A DNA stretch of 12,632 nt from CAYPFY01 sp964410105 (GCA_964410105.1 CAYPFY010000034.1:1-12632), one strand, 5' to 3'; shown: positions 1 through 7,950, counted from the first letter of the stretch. Translations and numbers: made by a program. Notes: generated by a model from the letters alone, not told the origin.

Positions 1-107
1 TAGACATTGAACTTATACCTGTTGGTTTGTGCCCATGCGGGTTGTGCGAGTATCAGAAAACACACACACAAGCACACGACGAGCAGAAAAGCTTTAGGGA
101 TGGTCAT
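1..107 (-). CDS. Exported protein, N-terminal fragment (runs off left edge)
   Basis: The minus strand from ATG at 107-105 reads 35 codons without a stop before the window ends. The N-terminus is a textbook Sec signal peptide: MTIPK, then a hydrophobic core of about 16 residues rich in Leu, Val and Cys (residues 6-21), then QPAWA followed by QTNRYKF. The likely signal peptidase I cut is after AWA. A GAGG Shine-Dalgarno sequence (113-116) lies 5 nt upstream of the ATG, which supports this start. The Cys residues have no G/A/S before them, so this is not a lipoprotein. The gene lies 60 bp beyond the terminator of the 1066-aa cargo gene and has the same orientation. The mature protein is almost wholly outside the window, so no function can be given. 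The neighbours suggest another surface or secreted protein, but that is only context. Confidence 0.72.
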   Translation of the reverse strand, partial: MTIPKAFLLVVCLCVCFLILAQPAWAQTNRYKFNV

Positions 108-150
108 AGAAACCTCGATGTATGATGTGGATGATGGGATTAGTAGAAAA

Positions 151-200
151 TTTGATCAAACCGGCATCCCGCTGCCCGTAGAGACCGGGCAGCGGGACGC
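151..200 (-). terminator. Rho-independent terminator after the 1066-aa cargo gene
   Basis: A perfect 12-bp inverted repeat (167-178 with 186-197, 7-nt loop), GC-rich, begins 10 bases past the TAA stop at 207-209. Two more pairs (164-165 with 199-200) extend it beyond a single mismatch. On the transcribed strand the stem is followed by a T-rich stretch containing the perfect palindrome TTTGATCAAA (151-160) and then TTTTC. The strength, the position and the T-rich tail fit an intrinsic terminator for leftward transcription. The stem could also protect the 3' end of the mRNA. Confidence 0.8.
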
Positions 201-206
201 TGTATA

Positions 207-3200
207 TTACTTCATCAACATGATCTTGCGTACCGCGGAGAAGTTGTCTGACTTCATCCGCACGAAGTACACGCCGCTCGGGGCCGACAGGCCTGTCCTG
301 TCCCGCCCGTCCCAGGTCACACTCACGCTTCCCGCACTCTGCTCGCCTGTCATCAACGTCGTGATCTTCTGTCCGAGCAAGTCATACACCGCGATTTCAA
401 CATCCGCCGTGTGCGGTACATCCACGCTGAAATGCGTCACAGGGTTGAACGGATTCGGGTAGTTCTGCGACAGGGCAAAGACCTTCGGTACGTTGTACGA
501 TCCGCCCAGCGTGATCACCACTCGCTTCACTCCCGAATTCGTGATCCGCACTGTCCCGTTCGACCCGTCGATCACTCCGAACAGCTGACCGTGTTCCCCG
601 CTCACCCCGACCTTCAGGTCGGACGGAGAATCCTTCGCCCTCTCCCAGTTCACCAGGATCGGGTAGGCCCTCGTCGTGATATCTATCGGGAATTCCGCTT
701 TTGTCGTCAGCTGCGACGGATATGTCTCCACCATCCGTCCCGAGCTGTAGCGGGCGTCGAAGCCCGTCAGTTCGGCCATCGACGGAGGCATCTCAAAGGA
801 ACTTAAGGAAGCCGACTTCAGCGTCGATTCGCTCCCCAGATACAGAGTCTGCATCCCGCCCGCCGCATCCCGGATGATGATCCGGTTCATCTGGGCAAGT
901 TCTGTTTCCACCGTCGGCTGGGCTTCCTTCGGCAGGCTCGCCGGGGCAGTGAGTTCCAGCGTTGACGGCGATCCGCTCGTCGTCCCCTTCACCCAGAATC
1001 CGCTTCCCGGAGTGATGTTGGAGGCGATGATATACTGCGTGCCGTTATAGCCGAAGTACTGAGAGGTCACGGTCACGTTATGAGGCGTGATGCCTGTGGA
1101 AACCGGCACCGACTTCGAGGGGGCGCCGATCATGTTCCAGCCTGTCGAGACGGTATCGAACACCGAGGTGAAATGCGTCCCCGGCACGCCGGCGTAGAGA
1201 GGCTGTGTATACTTCAGCCAGTACCCGCGGCCGTGGGAGAGCACCGTCTCCGTTTTATATGAACCACCCTGGAATTTGAAGGCGGAAGACGATGCTCCCG
1301 GATAGAGGGAGGTCTTGTTATAATTTCCGCCAGGAGGATTCGTGGAAACGGAGAGGAGATTCCAGGTCGCCTTTGCATAGACGGAGGCGCCTGGGGTAAA
1401 CGTCACGCAGTGACCTGCGGTCGGCTTCGTGGCGATCGGGAATGCGTTTCGGTTCAGGAAGGTATAACCCGGGACCGCGCCCGCATAGCCGGCTGTCACG
1501 CTATTGGAATCCGCCTGCATGCCTACGAGGGCTGCGGAATCCTGTCCGTGCGTCCCGACGATGCCATATTCGAACCGGATCGTCCCATCGCACCGGTTGA
1601 GAATGACGCGGAACGTGCTGTTGTCGGGGACTGTCCCGTTCGCATCAAATGTTCCGAGAGAATCCCACTCGGCGATCCAGCGGCAGGGATCTCCCACCGG
1701 GTTGCCGTAGCGGATATGTCCATACTGACCGGCCGTATCGCCGATGATGAGATCGGCATAGAACGGAGCGATCATATTGCCGGGGGGCAGGCCGTTGCCG
1801 AGCGTATCAGCCTGGCCGTGGCGGGTCCTCTCGGGGAATGTCCAGGTGCCGCTGTACGCGCCGCCGGAGGTGATCGCCAGGGTGTCCGTCGCATGTTTCG
1901 ACAGGGCGATTGCGCCATTGGTCCCGATCCAGGCGTAGCGGGCCGTGTCGCCGAAAATCGACATCGGGCCGCCGGGGATGGCAAAGGGTCCGGCCTCACC
2001 GTCGTCCTTCGCATTTGTCGGACCGCCAGCATTCAGATAAGAATCGTTGAAGAATTTTGACGTATCGATATCGGTTCCCGTGCCGGCGATGCTCGTCTGA
2101 GAGCAGCTGCTGGCCGTATCGATGATGTAGTAAGCGTTCGTCAGATCGACAATCCGGTATTCGTGGGGAGTGCCCGATGCATGGAGGCTGTCGCTGTCGA
2201 AAGCTTTCACGAAGTAGTCAATCGTCGAGCCTGCAACCTGTCCGGGGATATTCCCCTGCCACGTCGTCCCGACCGGATTATCCATCAGAATCCTCGGCTG
2301 ATTAACGTTATTGACCGAGTAATAGATCCAGCAGCTCGTAACGCCGGCCGAGAGGGGCGCGGCGGGGTTGCAATCGGTCGCATCCACCTGGACCAGCTGC
2401 GGTCCGGTCGAAAGAGTATTGCGGGGGAATTCCGTATCCTTCACATCGGGAGGAGTATTGGAGGTCACCGTCATGGCGTACCAGATATTGTACATGCCGA
2501 CGTAGGTGGAGTCGGCGCCAAATCCGCCGCGGGCGACCCATCCGCGCTTCACAGTCAGTCTATCCTGACCCGAGCAGTTTGACGGGCCTGAATCATGTTC
2601 ATAAAACTTCCAGTCGCGGGAGGGATAATTCTCGTCGCTCGGGGTCACGTGGAATGCCGCCGTCCAGAATTCCGTCCGTGTGTCAGGAAAAACGTGGCCG
2701 GCTGCGTTGATTCTCATATTGATAAAGAAAACCTGGCCAACGGTGAGGCTGCACGGGATGCCGTTCTCAAGCATGGCGACGTGATTGATGACGGCCGTAT
2801 GCATGGTGGCATCGAAGCCGCCCAGGCCCCAGATCTCATTAGAGAAAGGAGGACCGGCGGTGCCATGATTGATCGTCGAATGGAACGGGCCAGGGAAAGG
2901 ATTCGCGTCTTCCGGAAAAGCAGCGACTCCCTGGTCATTATCGGTGTTGTCGGCCCAATAGCCCCAGCTCTGGCAGGGTGGATCGTACGGACCGGGGCGG
3001 ACGCCGGGACCGAATGTCGGTCCGATGACCGAATTATGCACGCGGAGTTTTACGATGGAATCTTTCGCGCCGACGGCGCCGAATGAATCCCAGAAAATCG
3101 TATCGAGCGTACCGCTAGCCGGGGCGACGTACCACTGCCCCATCACATCCTTATGAAAGGCCCCGAAGTTGTTGGTGTTCGGAAATTTGTCTTCGGTATA

Positions 3201-3407
3201 TCCGAAATAAAACTTGTCCGTGCAGACAGCAGCAGCTTTGTTGGTCGTCGCTTGCCCCTTCTTCAGGCGCTTCGCCAACTCACGAGCCGCAAGCTGCGAC
3301 TTCGATATGGGAATCACCTCCTGATTCGGGGAAACGAGGTACTGCTGTTGCGAGTAAGCAAAGCTGCACAACAACAATACCGAGAGAAACAAGGACAAGA
3401 GCCGCAT
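207..3407 (-). CDS. Large multidomain T9SS cargo protein (type A sorting domain)
   Basis: This is a secreted or cell-surface protein of 1066 aa. The start was placed at the second in-frame ATG (3407). AAGGAG (3416-3421) sits 8 nt before that codon but only 2 nt before the ATG at 3413, and MRLLSLFLSVLLLCSFAYS is then a compact signal peptide cut before QQQ. Regions in order: an N-terminal beta-rich region of no recognised family (about 60-310); an Ig/fn3-like sandwich (about 317-417); a nidogen-like stretch (about 475-635) with a WIGTNGAIALS start, an IAPFYADL segment, RWIAEWD and an FRVIL...GTIRFEYG strand pair; a tandem repeat with WNLLSVS...GYWLKY and then GWNMIGAP...GFWVKG (about 680-820); a linker region; and a type A sorting domain from about 980 (NYPNPFNP, YDLLGQK, PSGVYFVRM, end KIMLMK). 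Sec exports it, T9SS carries it across the outer membrane, and the sorting domain is normally removed on arrival. It is transcribed from its own promoter. No catalytic motif was found; an adhesive or structural role is inferred. Confidence 0.93.
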   Translation of the reverse strand: MRLLSLFLSVLLLCSFAYSQQQYLVSPNQEVIPISKSQLAARELAKRLKKGQATTNKAAAVCTDKFYFGYTEDKFPNTNNFGAFHKDVMGQWYVAPASGTLDTIFWDSFGAVGAKDSIVKLRVHNSVIGPTFGPGVRPGPYDPPCQSWGYWADNTDNDQGVAAFPEDANPFPGPFHSTINHGTAGPPFSNEIWGLGGFDATMHTAVINHVAMLENGIPCSLTVGQVFFINMRINAAGHVFPDTRTEFWTAAFHVTPSDENYPSRDWKFYEHDSGPSNCSGQDRLTVKRGWVARGGFGADSTYVGMYNIWYAMTVTSNTPPDVKDTEFPRNTLSTGPQLVQVDATDCNPAAPLSAGVTSCWIYYSVNNVNQPRILMDNPVGTTWQGNIPGQVAGSTIDYFVKAFDSDSLHASGTPHEYRIVDLTNAYYIIDTASSCSQTSIAGTGTDIDTSKFFNDSYLNAGGPTNAKDDGEAGPFAIPGGPMSIFGDTARYAWIGTNGAIALSKHATDTLAITSGGAYSGTWTFPERTRHGQADTLGNGLPPGNMIAPFYADLIIGDTAGQYGHIRYGNPVGDPCRWIAEWDSLGTFDANGTVPDNSTFRVILNRCDGTIRFEYGIVGTHGQDSAALVGMQADSNSVTAGYAGAVPGYTFLNRNAFPIATKPTAGHCVTFTPGASVYAKATWNLLSVSTNPPGGNYNKTSLYPGASSSAFKFQGGSYKTETVLSHGRGYWLKYTQPLYAGVPGTHFTSVFDTVSTGWNMIGAPSKSVPVSTGITPHNVTVTSQYFGYNGTQYIIASNITPGSGFWVKGTTSGSPSTLELTAPASLPKEAQPTVETELAQMNRIIIRDAAGGMQTLYLGSESTLKSASLSSFEMPPSMAELTGFDARYSSGRMVETYPSQLTTKAEFPIDITTRAYPILVNWERAKDSPSDLKVGVSGEHGQLFGVIDGSNGTVRITNSGVKRVVITLGGSYNVPKVFALSQNYPNPFNPVTHFSVDVPHTADVEIAVYDLLGQKITTLMTGEQSAGSVSVTWDGRDRTGLSAPSGVYFVRMKSDNFSAVRKIMLMK

Positions 3408-3415
3408 AAGCATTT

Positions 3416-3421
3416 CTCCTT
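3416..3421 (-). promoter_or_regulatory. Shine-Dalgarno site that decides the cargo gene start
   Basis: AAGGAG on the minus strand lies 8 nt upstream of the ATG at 3407-3405 but only 2 nt upstream of the ATG at 3413-3411. The usual spacing of 5-9 nt favours the inner ATG, which shortens the protein by two residues (Met-Leu). Confidence 0.75.
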
Positions 3422-3502
3422 ATGGTATCGGTTGATTATTGTGGATTAGAGAAGTCTAAGGCGTTCAACAGTGCCCGGAAATTGAAATCTTACAGTGATG
3501 AA

Positions 3503-3518
3503 CGGTCACGTCTGACCG
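3503..3518 (-). promoter_or_regulatory. Inverted repeat in the mRNA leader (possible operator or hairpin)
   Basis: CGGTCA-N4-TGACCG is a perfect 6-bp inverted repeat with a 4-nt spacer. It begins roughly 10 nt after the predicted transcription start of the 1066-aa cargo gene. It could be a site for a dimeric repressor just downstream of the promoter, or a small 5' hairpin that stabilises the transcript. It has no T-tract, so it is not a terminator. The symmetry is seen directly; the function is inferred. Confidence 0.4.
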
Positions 3519-3533
3519 AAGGAGGACTGGTGA

Positions 3534-3562
3534 AATATAGTTCTTTTAAAATGTATTGTCAA
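3534..3562 (-). promoter_or_regulatory. Near-consensus sigma70-type promoter for the 1066-aa cargo gene
   Basis: On the minus strand, TTGACA (3562-3557) is followed after exactly 17 bp by TATATT (3539-3534). This is a perfect -35 hexamer and a 5/6 match to the -10 consensus at ideal spacing. An A-rich run (3567-3573 region) lies just upstream and could act as an UP element. Transcription would begin near 3527, giving a leader of about 120 nt that contains the inverted repeat at 3503-3518 and ends with AAGGAG. Classical Bacteroidia prefer a TAnnTTTG -10 element, so a TTGACA/TATAAT-type promoter fits a more distant FCB lineage. Confidence 0.72.
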
Positions 3563-3663
3563 GCACTTTTTTTCAGAAAACCCACAAAATCCCCCGCATT
3601 TCATAGATTTAATTTCCTGCGAATCATCTCTCAAAAACCTTTGGAAACCCCTCAAAAAGCCGT

Positions 3664-4668
3664 CTAATACTCAATCCCGACGGTGAGGACATGATTGCCG
3701 CTAAAGTATTTTACGGAGCGAAAGGCATAATCGAATGTCACATCGACCTCTCCGAACATAGCCCGTAGTCCGACACCCGCCGAAGGTCCGTAGATATACT
3801 CCCCTTCGGTCGGGGAGAACCCGTACCCGGCACGGGCGAATACGAGGTTCTGGTAGGCATATTCTATCCCCAGCTTATATTCATCGTCCGAGAAATTATT
3901 GTTCTCGAACATGGAGGTAAAATTGATCCTGTCTTTTTCGAACTGAGTCGTATAGGCAAGCCCGATTTCGATCGTCGACGGAAGCTCTCCGGGCGCGGCA
4001 TCGATCAGGAGCTCCGAGCCGGGACGGGTGCCGTCGGCGATGCTGGCTGTCCGGATCAGCCCCGGACCGCTGAACTTCAGGGCGGGCCCGATATTCCGCA
4101 GGACGACCCCGACGCCGAGGCCGTCGATTCCGCCGAGCCCCGCATACTGAACCCCCGCAGTGAAAGCGATTCCGGTGGCGGACACTTTGGCCATCTTCTC
4201 AAAAATCACATTCGATGAAATGCCGACGGCAATCCTGTCCGAGATATGCCGCGCAAAGGTCCCCCCTGCCACGATGAACGTCGGAGAGGTGGTTTCGCCT
4301 GTCCCGTCCGGCTGATCCTCCGTCGTGACGTTGATGTCCCCGACAGACAATGCCTTGACAGAGAGAGCGATCCTGCCGAAATCACCGAGCGCGCGGCTCA
4401 GCGCGGCGTAGTCGACGCCGATATCGGCGAGATATACCATGTGAGACACGATCGCATCTCCGTCGCGATTCTCTCTCACAATGCCCGCCGGGTTCCAGTA
4501 GATAGCCTCCGCGCCGCTCACCAGCGCGACAGGAGAGCCGCCGAGGGCGATTGAGCGCGCGCCTACCGGGATGAGAAGCTCCATCCCCGACGCGGTGCCC
4601 GCCTTATCTCCCCGTCCGCCGTATGCCGCCAGGGGAATCCCCAGAATTGCTATAAGAAAAAATCTCAT
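3664..4668 (-). CDS. PorV/PorQ-family outer-membrane beta-barrel protein
   Basis: This 334-aa protein has a short signal peptide (MRFFLIAILGIPLAAYG). The family's N-terminal signature follows at about residues 23-63: AGTASGMELLIPVGARSIALGG, then EAIYWNPAGI. The rest alternates as amphipathic beta strands typical of a FadL-like barrel and ends in an aromatic residue (HVLTVGIEY), as outer-membrane proteins usually do. In characterised T9SS systems, PorV carries cargo from the translocon to the PorU sortase complex and PorQ belongs to the attachment side. Which of these, if either, this protein corresponds to cannot be told here, and many FCB genomes have several paralogues. Its ATG shares one base with the TGA of the upstream 1056-aa gene (TGATG), and no Shine-Dalgarno sequence is seen, so translational coupling is likely. 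That makes it a candidate dedicated partner of the upstream product. Confidence 0.88.
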   Translation of the reverse strand: MRFFLIAILGIPLAAYGGRGDKAGTASGMELLIPVGARSIALGGSPVALVSGAEAIYWNPAGIVRENRDGDAIVSHMVYLADIGVDYAALSRALGDFGRIALSVKALSVGDINVTTEDQPDGTGETTSPTFIVAGGTFARHISDRIAVGISSNVIFEKMAKVSATGIAFTAGVQYAGLGGIDGLGVGVVLRNIGPALKFSGPGLIRTASIADGTRPGSELLIDAAPGELPSTIEIGLAYTTQFEKDRINFTSMFENNNFSDDEYKLGIEYAYQNLVFARAGYGFSPTEGEYIYGPSAGVGLRAMFGEVDVTFDYAFRSVKYFSGNHVLTVGIEY

Positions 4669-7600
4669 CAGTTTTGAGGAGATTGCTGTTCGGGGACGAT
4701 CATCAGTTTCAGTGTTTTCGTGCCGAGTTTCTGATGGCCGACGTCCTCCAGGCTTAGGTGGGCCAGATAGACTCCCCCTGCGGCGGGGAGACCGTTCTCG
4801 TTATTGAGATCCCATTCGGCAAATTGCGAGTCGTCCTCCTTGCGTATCGTCTTCACAATGTCGCCCGAGAGATTGAAAATCCGGATCGTCGCATACTTCG
4901 GGAGATGGCTGAACGTCACAAATCGGTCGAACCGGTTCAGCTCGGCGCGGTTGAATCCATAATAAGGGTTCGGGAAGACATTGACCTGGGACACTGCGGC
5001 CTGTGCCGCCGCGTGATCCGCGGATGCGACCGCTTTCGGCGTAAAAACTTTCTGGTCATTATCCTTCACCTCTTTCCACCTCACAAACCTGATCGTGGTG
5101 CCGGGCGGAGCGGCCACGCCGTCCTCATCCAGATCCGCAAGATACACTTCGATAAGAGAGGCTTTCGTGGCCGAGCGGGAGCTTTGCTGGAAGACGTACG
5201 CCTTGTAATAGGCCCGGTCGGGGCGTGTCGTGACGTCGTCATAGTAGGTCTGCCCGTACCAGATGTTGTTCGAATTCAGGCTGTCGGTGATAACGGAGAC
5301 CGGATAAAAAACCCTCATCGTCCTGCCGTTATAGGAGCGGTTGAGGAGAACCGTCGGCCTCCAGATGCTGTCAAGCCCCGCGCGGGAAATCGCGGTGTAA
5401 ACCTGCCGGTTGACAGTATCCTTTCCGTTCAGCCCGACCCTCCAGGCGGTGTAGGGCACGCGGACCCAGCGGGACGCGGGGACATTGATGCCCTTGAAAA
5501 GCGCCCAGCTCGAGTCTCCGTTGAACCGGAGCTCCACATCGATGTCGTTGAAACTGACTCCCTGTATCGTATCGATGTCGGAGGAGCCCGCGGCAAGGAC
5601 CATATAGTTCCCCTGGGGGTTTGCGACGTTGAACACCGGGTCCTCGGCCGGCCGGTCGTTGTATCGGCTCTGGATGACTTTCTTAAGGCCGTGCACAGGG
5701 AGTTGAACCCGAATATAAAACCCGCGCCCGATGATCCGCTGGCGGGGAGAATCGGCCAGGAGACCGTTGATGAGAGTATCTCGGCTAAAAGAGTCAATGA
5801 GGTACCATCTCGGTTTTTCGTCGATATCTCTCAGGGGATCAGTGCTCCTGTGGAAAATCACATCATAGAGATGGCCGTTGGGTCGGGTCGGATCAAAGAT
5901 CGTCGCCGTCACCGACGCGTCGTTGTAGCCGACCACATTCTGCGCGTCCGATACTGTTTCGTCGATGGCATAGGGATAGACGGTCCCGGGATTGGGAGCG
6001 TGGGGAACGCACTCATGGATGACGGCGGCCGATTCGATCCTCCGCTCGGCGAACTCCGCGTCGGGATTGGCTGTGACGGTCGTGACGGCGAAGTAATAGC
6101 GCTGGCCGTTGACCAGAGGGTGATTATTCCTGAGCCTGTCGTCGGTAAGGTAAACGTACCGCGGCGCGCTCGGATCCATCGCCTGATACAGAGTCGCCCC
6201 CGAGAGCGGGGTTGCAGGGCCGGGCAGCTGGTAGATCCTGTACGATTCGAACCGGTAACCCCGGGACGAATATAATTCCGTCTGGCGGATGCGGGCGGTA
6301 TCCGATTCCCAGTCGAGAATCAGTTTATTGTCCAGCTCCACGACGCGGACCGAGGGAGCGGGGACGGCGTCGGGGAACCGGAAATTCAGTTTGTAGGCAT
6401 CCTGTGCCGCATCGTCGACCGTCTCAAGTGCAGAGATCCCCTGCCGGTTATCCTTGCCGATTGCCGCCAGAAGAGCGATGACCACTTCCTGCGAGTCTCC
6501 GTAGGCGAGGGTACAGGGTCCCGCGGCAAGGGCAAAACGCCGGTCGCCGGGCGGTTCCTGGAGCCCGTCGATCCACCCTTCGTAGAGCTGCGGGTCGCCC
6601 GTCAGCTCGAAGTTCGTGCATAGATTCGAGGTGGGATCGATCATGCAGCGCGGAGGATTTGCCGGTTGATATCCCCTGAGAATATTATACCACTGCGTGG
6701 CGCCTGTTCCAGAGAGAAAATCGGTCGGCCGGTTGATGGAGGTAAAATATGTAAAACTGCTGGCGGGGGCATTGGCATACCCCGCGAGGGGGTTCAGATC
6801 CCAGTTCGCAGTTGCGCCCGGCTTGACGACACGCGGCCCCTCGAGAAAATCGTACCCCACGACCGGGGGGACCAGATGAAACTTGTCGTACTCGGCATCG
6901 GACGGGGTCGAATTATAGGCATACGCGACCTGCCGGCCGGTGAGGTATCCGACTTCGTCGTCGCTGAAATTGCCGACATCGGGGTCGGCCCATTTGGCGA
7001 TGTAGAGGGAATCGACGTAGGCGTTGGGTGGGGTGACGGCCGTGCCCTTATAGATAAGCCTGTGTCTCTGGAAAATGACATTCCTGAGAGATTCAATATG
7101 CTCATAGGCCCAGCAGGTCACCTGCACCTCGAGGCCTATCGGTGGTGAGCCGTAAAGCGCGGAAGAGCTGGACAGGTCGTTGGTCACAAACCAGATCACC
7201 TGATCCGCCCCGGCGAGTCCCGGCTCGTCTGTTGTGCTATCGGTGATTCCGTCTGAGGGGGGCTGGTATCCCGGCACACCGTTCCGCTCGATATAGGGAG
7301 CCCCTTTCTGCCAGGGCCATTCGAGCCAATCCCTTCTGTACATCTCCCTCAGACGGTCGACGTCGGCGGGTCGCAGATCGACGGAGGGAATCCCAAGAAT
7401 TTCCGAGGCATCCTGTGAAAGATCGCCCGTAGCCCAGTCGTGGCGAATGCGATAGATCCGCACGTCGGCATTGTCTGGATTTTCGACGATCCCCGGGCTG
7501 ATGATCCTTCCCGCGGAAGTTCCCTGGTTAAACGTCTGGCCGCCAACCCGAACGGCCGGGCTGAACCCGTCATGGACCCTGCCTCCCCAGACGATTCCGC

Positions 7601-7838
7601 CCGCGTGGACTATCGTGGAAGTCCCCCGGGGAAAGGTCACACCGGCCGTGAGGTCGGCGGGGTTCCGCTCGGTCATGCCATTGTCCGAGGCCCACATCGA
7701 CATGGTATTTATATTGAGCAGGGCGGAGTGAGGCATGCCGTTGACGCTCTCGATGCGCTGGGCGCCGCCACCGGAAAGACCGGTGATAACGACATACAGA
7801 CATGCGACCGCAGTCCTGACCATGGATTTAGTGGGCAT
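4668..7838 (-). CDS. Secreted fn3-containing protein with divergent T9SS-like C-terminus
   Basis: This 1056-aa protein belongs to a large extracellular family that I know from FCB-group genomes but that has no assigned function. After a signal peptide (starting at M1 or M6; cut near GGGAQ) comes the family's N-terminal signature (about 40-120: NTMSMWASDNGMTERNP, then a VTFPRGTSTIVHAGGIVWGG block). Further on are WPWQKGAPYIERNGVPGY, ADQVIWFVTND, LYGSPPIGLEVQ, YIAKWADPDVGNFSDDEVGY and PPVVGYDFLEGP (about 170-345). The DPD/DDE cluster could bind calcium. An fn3-like segment spans about 500-630. The tail from about 950 resembles a sorting domain (VFPNPYYGFN, ATIRIFNLSGDIVKTI, AAGGVYLAHL) but lacks the NPFNP core and ends in LMIVPEQQSPQN, about eight residues past the usual end. 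It overlaps the PorV/PorQ-like gene by one base. Neither candidate ATG (7838 or 7823) has a clear Shine-Dalgarno sequence. No enzyme motif was found. Confidence 0.9.
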   Translation of the reverse strand: MPTKSMVRTAVACLYVVITGLSGGGAQRIESVNGMPHSALLNINTMSMWASDNGMTERNPADLTAGVTFPRGTSTIVHAGGIVWGGRVHDGFSPAVRVGGQTFNQGTSAGRIISPGIVENPDNADVRIYRIRHDWATGDLSQDASEILGIPSVDLRPADVDRLREMYRRDWLEWPWQKGAPYIERNGVPGYQPPSDGITDSTTDEPGLAGADQVIWFVTNDLSSSSALYGSPPIGLEVQVTCWAYEHIESLRNVIFQRHRLIYKGTAVTPPNAYVDSLYIAKWADPDVGNFSDDEVGYLTGRQVAYAYNSTPSDAEYDKFHLVPPVVGYDFLEGPRVVKPGATANWDLNPLAGYANAPASSFTYFTSINRPTDFLSGTGATQWYNILRGYQPANPPRCMIDPTSNLCTNFELTGDPQLYEGWIDGLQEPPGDRRFALAAGPCTLAYGDSQEVVIALLAAIGKDNRQGISALETVDDAAQDAYKLNFRFPDAVPAPSVRVVELDNKLILDWESDTARIRQTELYSSRGYRFESYRIYQLPGPATPLSGATLYQAMDPSAPRYVYLTDDRLRNNHPLVNGQRYYFAVTTVTANPDAEFAERRIESAAVIHECVPHAPNPGTVYPYAIDETVSDAQNVVGYNDASVTATIFDPTRPNGHLYDVIFHRSTDPLRDIDEKPRWYLIDSFSRDTLINGLLADSPRQRIIGRGFYIRVQLPVHGLKKVIQSRYNDRPAEDPVFNVANPQGNYMVLAAGSSDIDTIQGVSFNDIDVELRFNGDSSWALFKGINVPASRWVRVPYTAWRVGLNGKDTVNRQVYTAISRAGLDSIWRPTVLLNRSYNGRTMRVFYPVSVITDSLNSNNIWYGQTYYDDVTTRPDRAYYKAYVFQQSSRSATKASLIEVYLADLDEDGVAAPPGTTIRFVRWKEVKDNDQKVFTPKAVASADHAAAQAAVSQVNVFPNPYYGFNRAELNRFDRFVTFSHLPKYATIRIFNLSGDIVKTIRKEDDSQFAEWDLNNENGLPAAGGVYLAHLSLEDVGHQKLGTKTLKLMIVPEQQSPQN

Positions 7839-7900
7839 ACGGGGGGTTGGAGATCGCTACGGTATACGGCAGGCAACAACTGCGGGTTTCCAGAAACATA

Positions 7901-7933
7901 AAGCCGGGCGATCCGCGCGGACCTGTCCGGCTT
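7901..7933 (-). terminator. Possible intrinsic terminator after the fn3-repeat gene
   Basis: A 7-bp stem (7901-7907 with 7927-7933) encloses a 19-nt loop that itself contains the palindrome TCCGCGCGGA (7912-7921). It begins 17 bases past the stop codon at 7951-7953. The transcribed strand continues TATGTTTC after the stem, only moderately T-rich. If it works, the 1056-aa gene needs its own promoter in the remaining ~60 bp, and none is obvious there. Partial read-through is another possibility. The 7839-7950 gap holds nothing else I can name. Confidence 0.4.
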
Positions 7934-7950
7934 CCATCCTCAACTCCATA

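Noticed and set aside
1400..2000. Nidogen-like region as evidence of transfer from a eukaryote
   Set aside because: Comparable beta-rich segments are common in FCB secreted proteins, and base composition does not change across the region.
1410..2060. Plus-strand open frame (216 codons) opposite the 1066-aa gene
   Set aside because: The opposite strand encodes a continuous nidogen-like region, and the plus-strand peptide shows no recognisable features.
3345..3407. Possible lipoprotein signal in the 1066-aa protein (LLLCS)
   Set aside because: The residue before Cys is Leu rather than Gly, Ala or Ser, and a better signal peptidase I site (AYS before QQQ) follows.
3622..3663. Twice-repeated CTCAAAAA after the barrel gene as a terminator or regulatory repeat
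   Set aside because: No stable hairpin can be drawn. The two short A-rich copies in an AT-rich gap could easily occur by chance.
4758..6275. Long plus-strand open frame (505 codons) opposite the 1056-aa gene
   Set aside because: It is an antisense shadow. It has no family resemblance and is rich in Arg, Gly, Val and Asp as expected from the complement of GC-rich codons. The minus-strand frame has a signal peptide, recognised motifs and a sorting-like tail.
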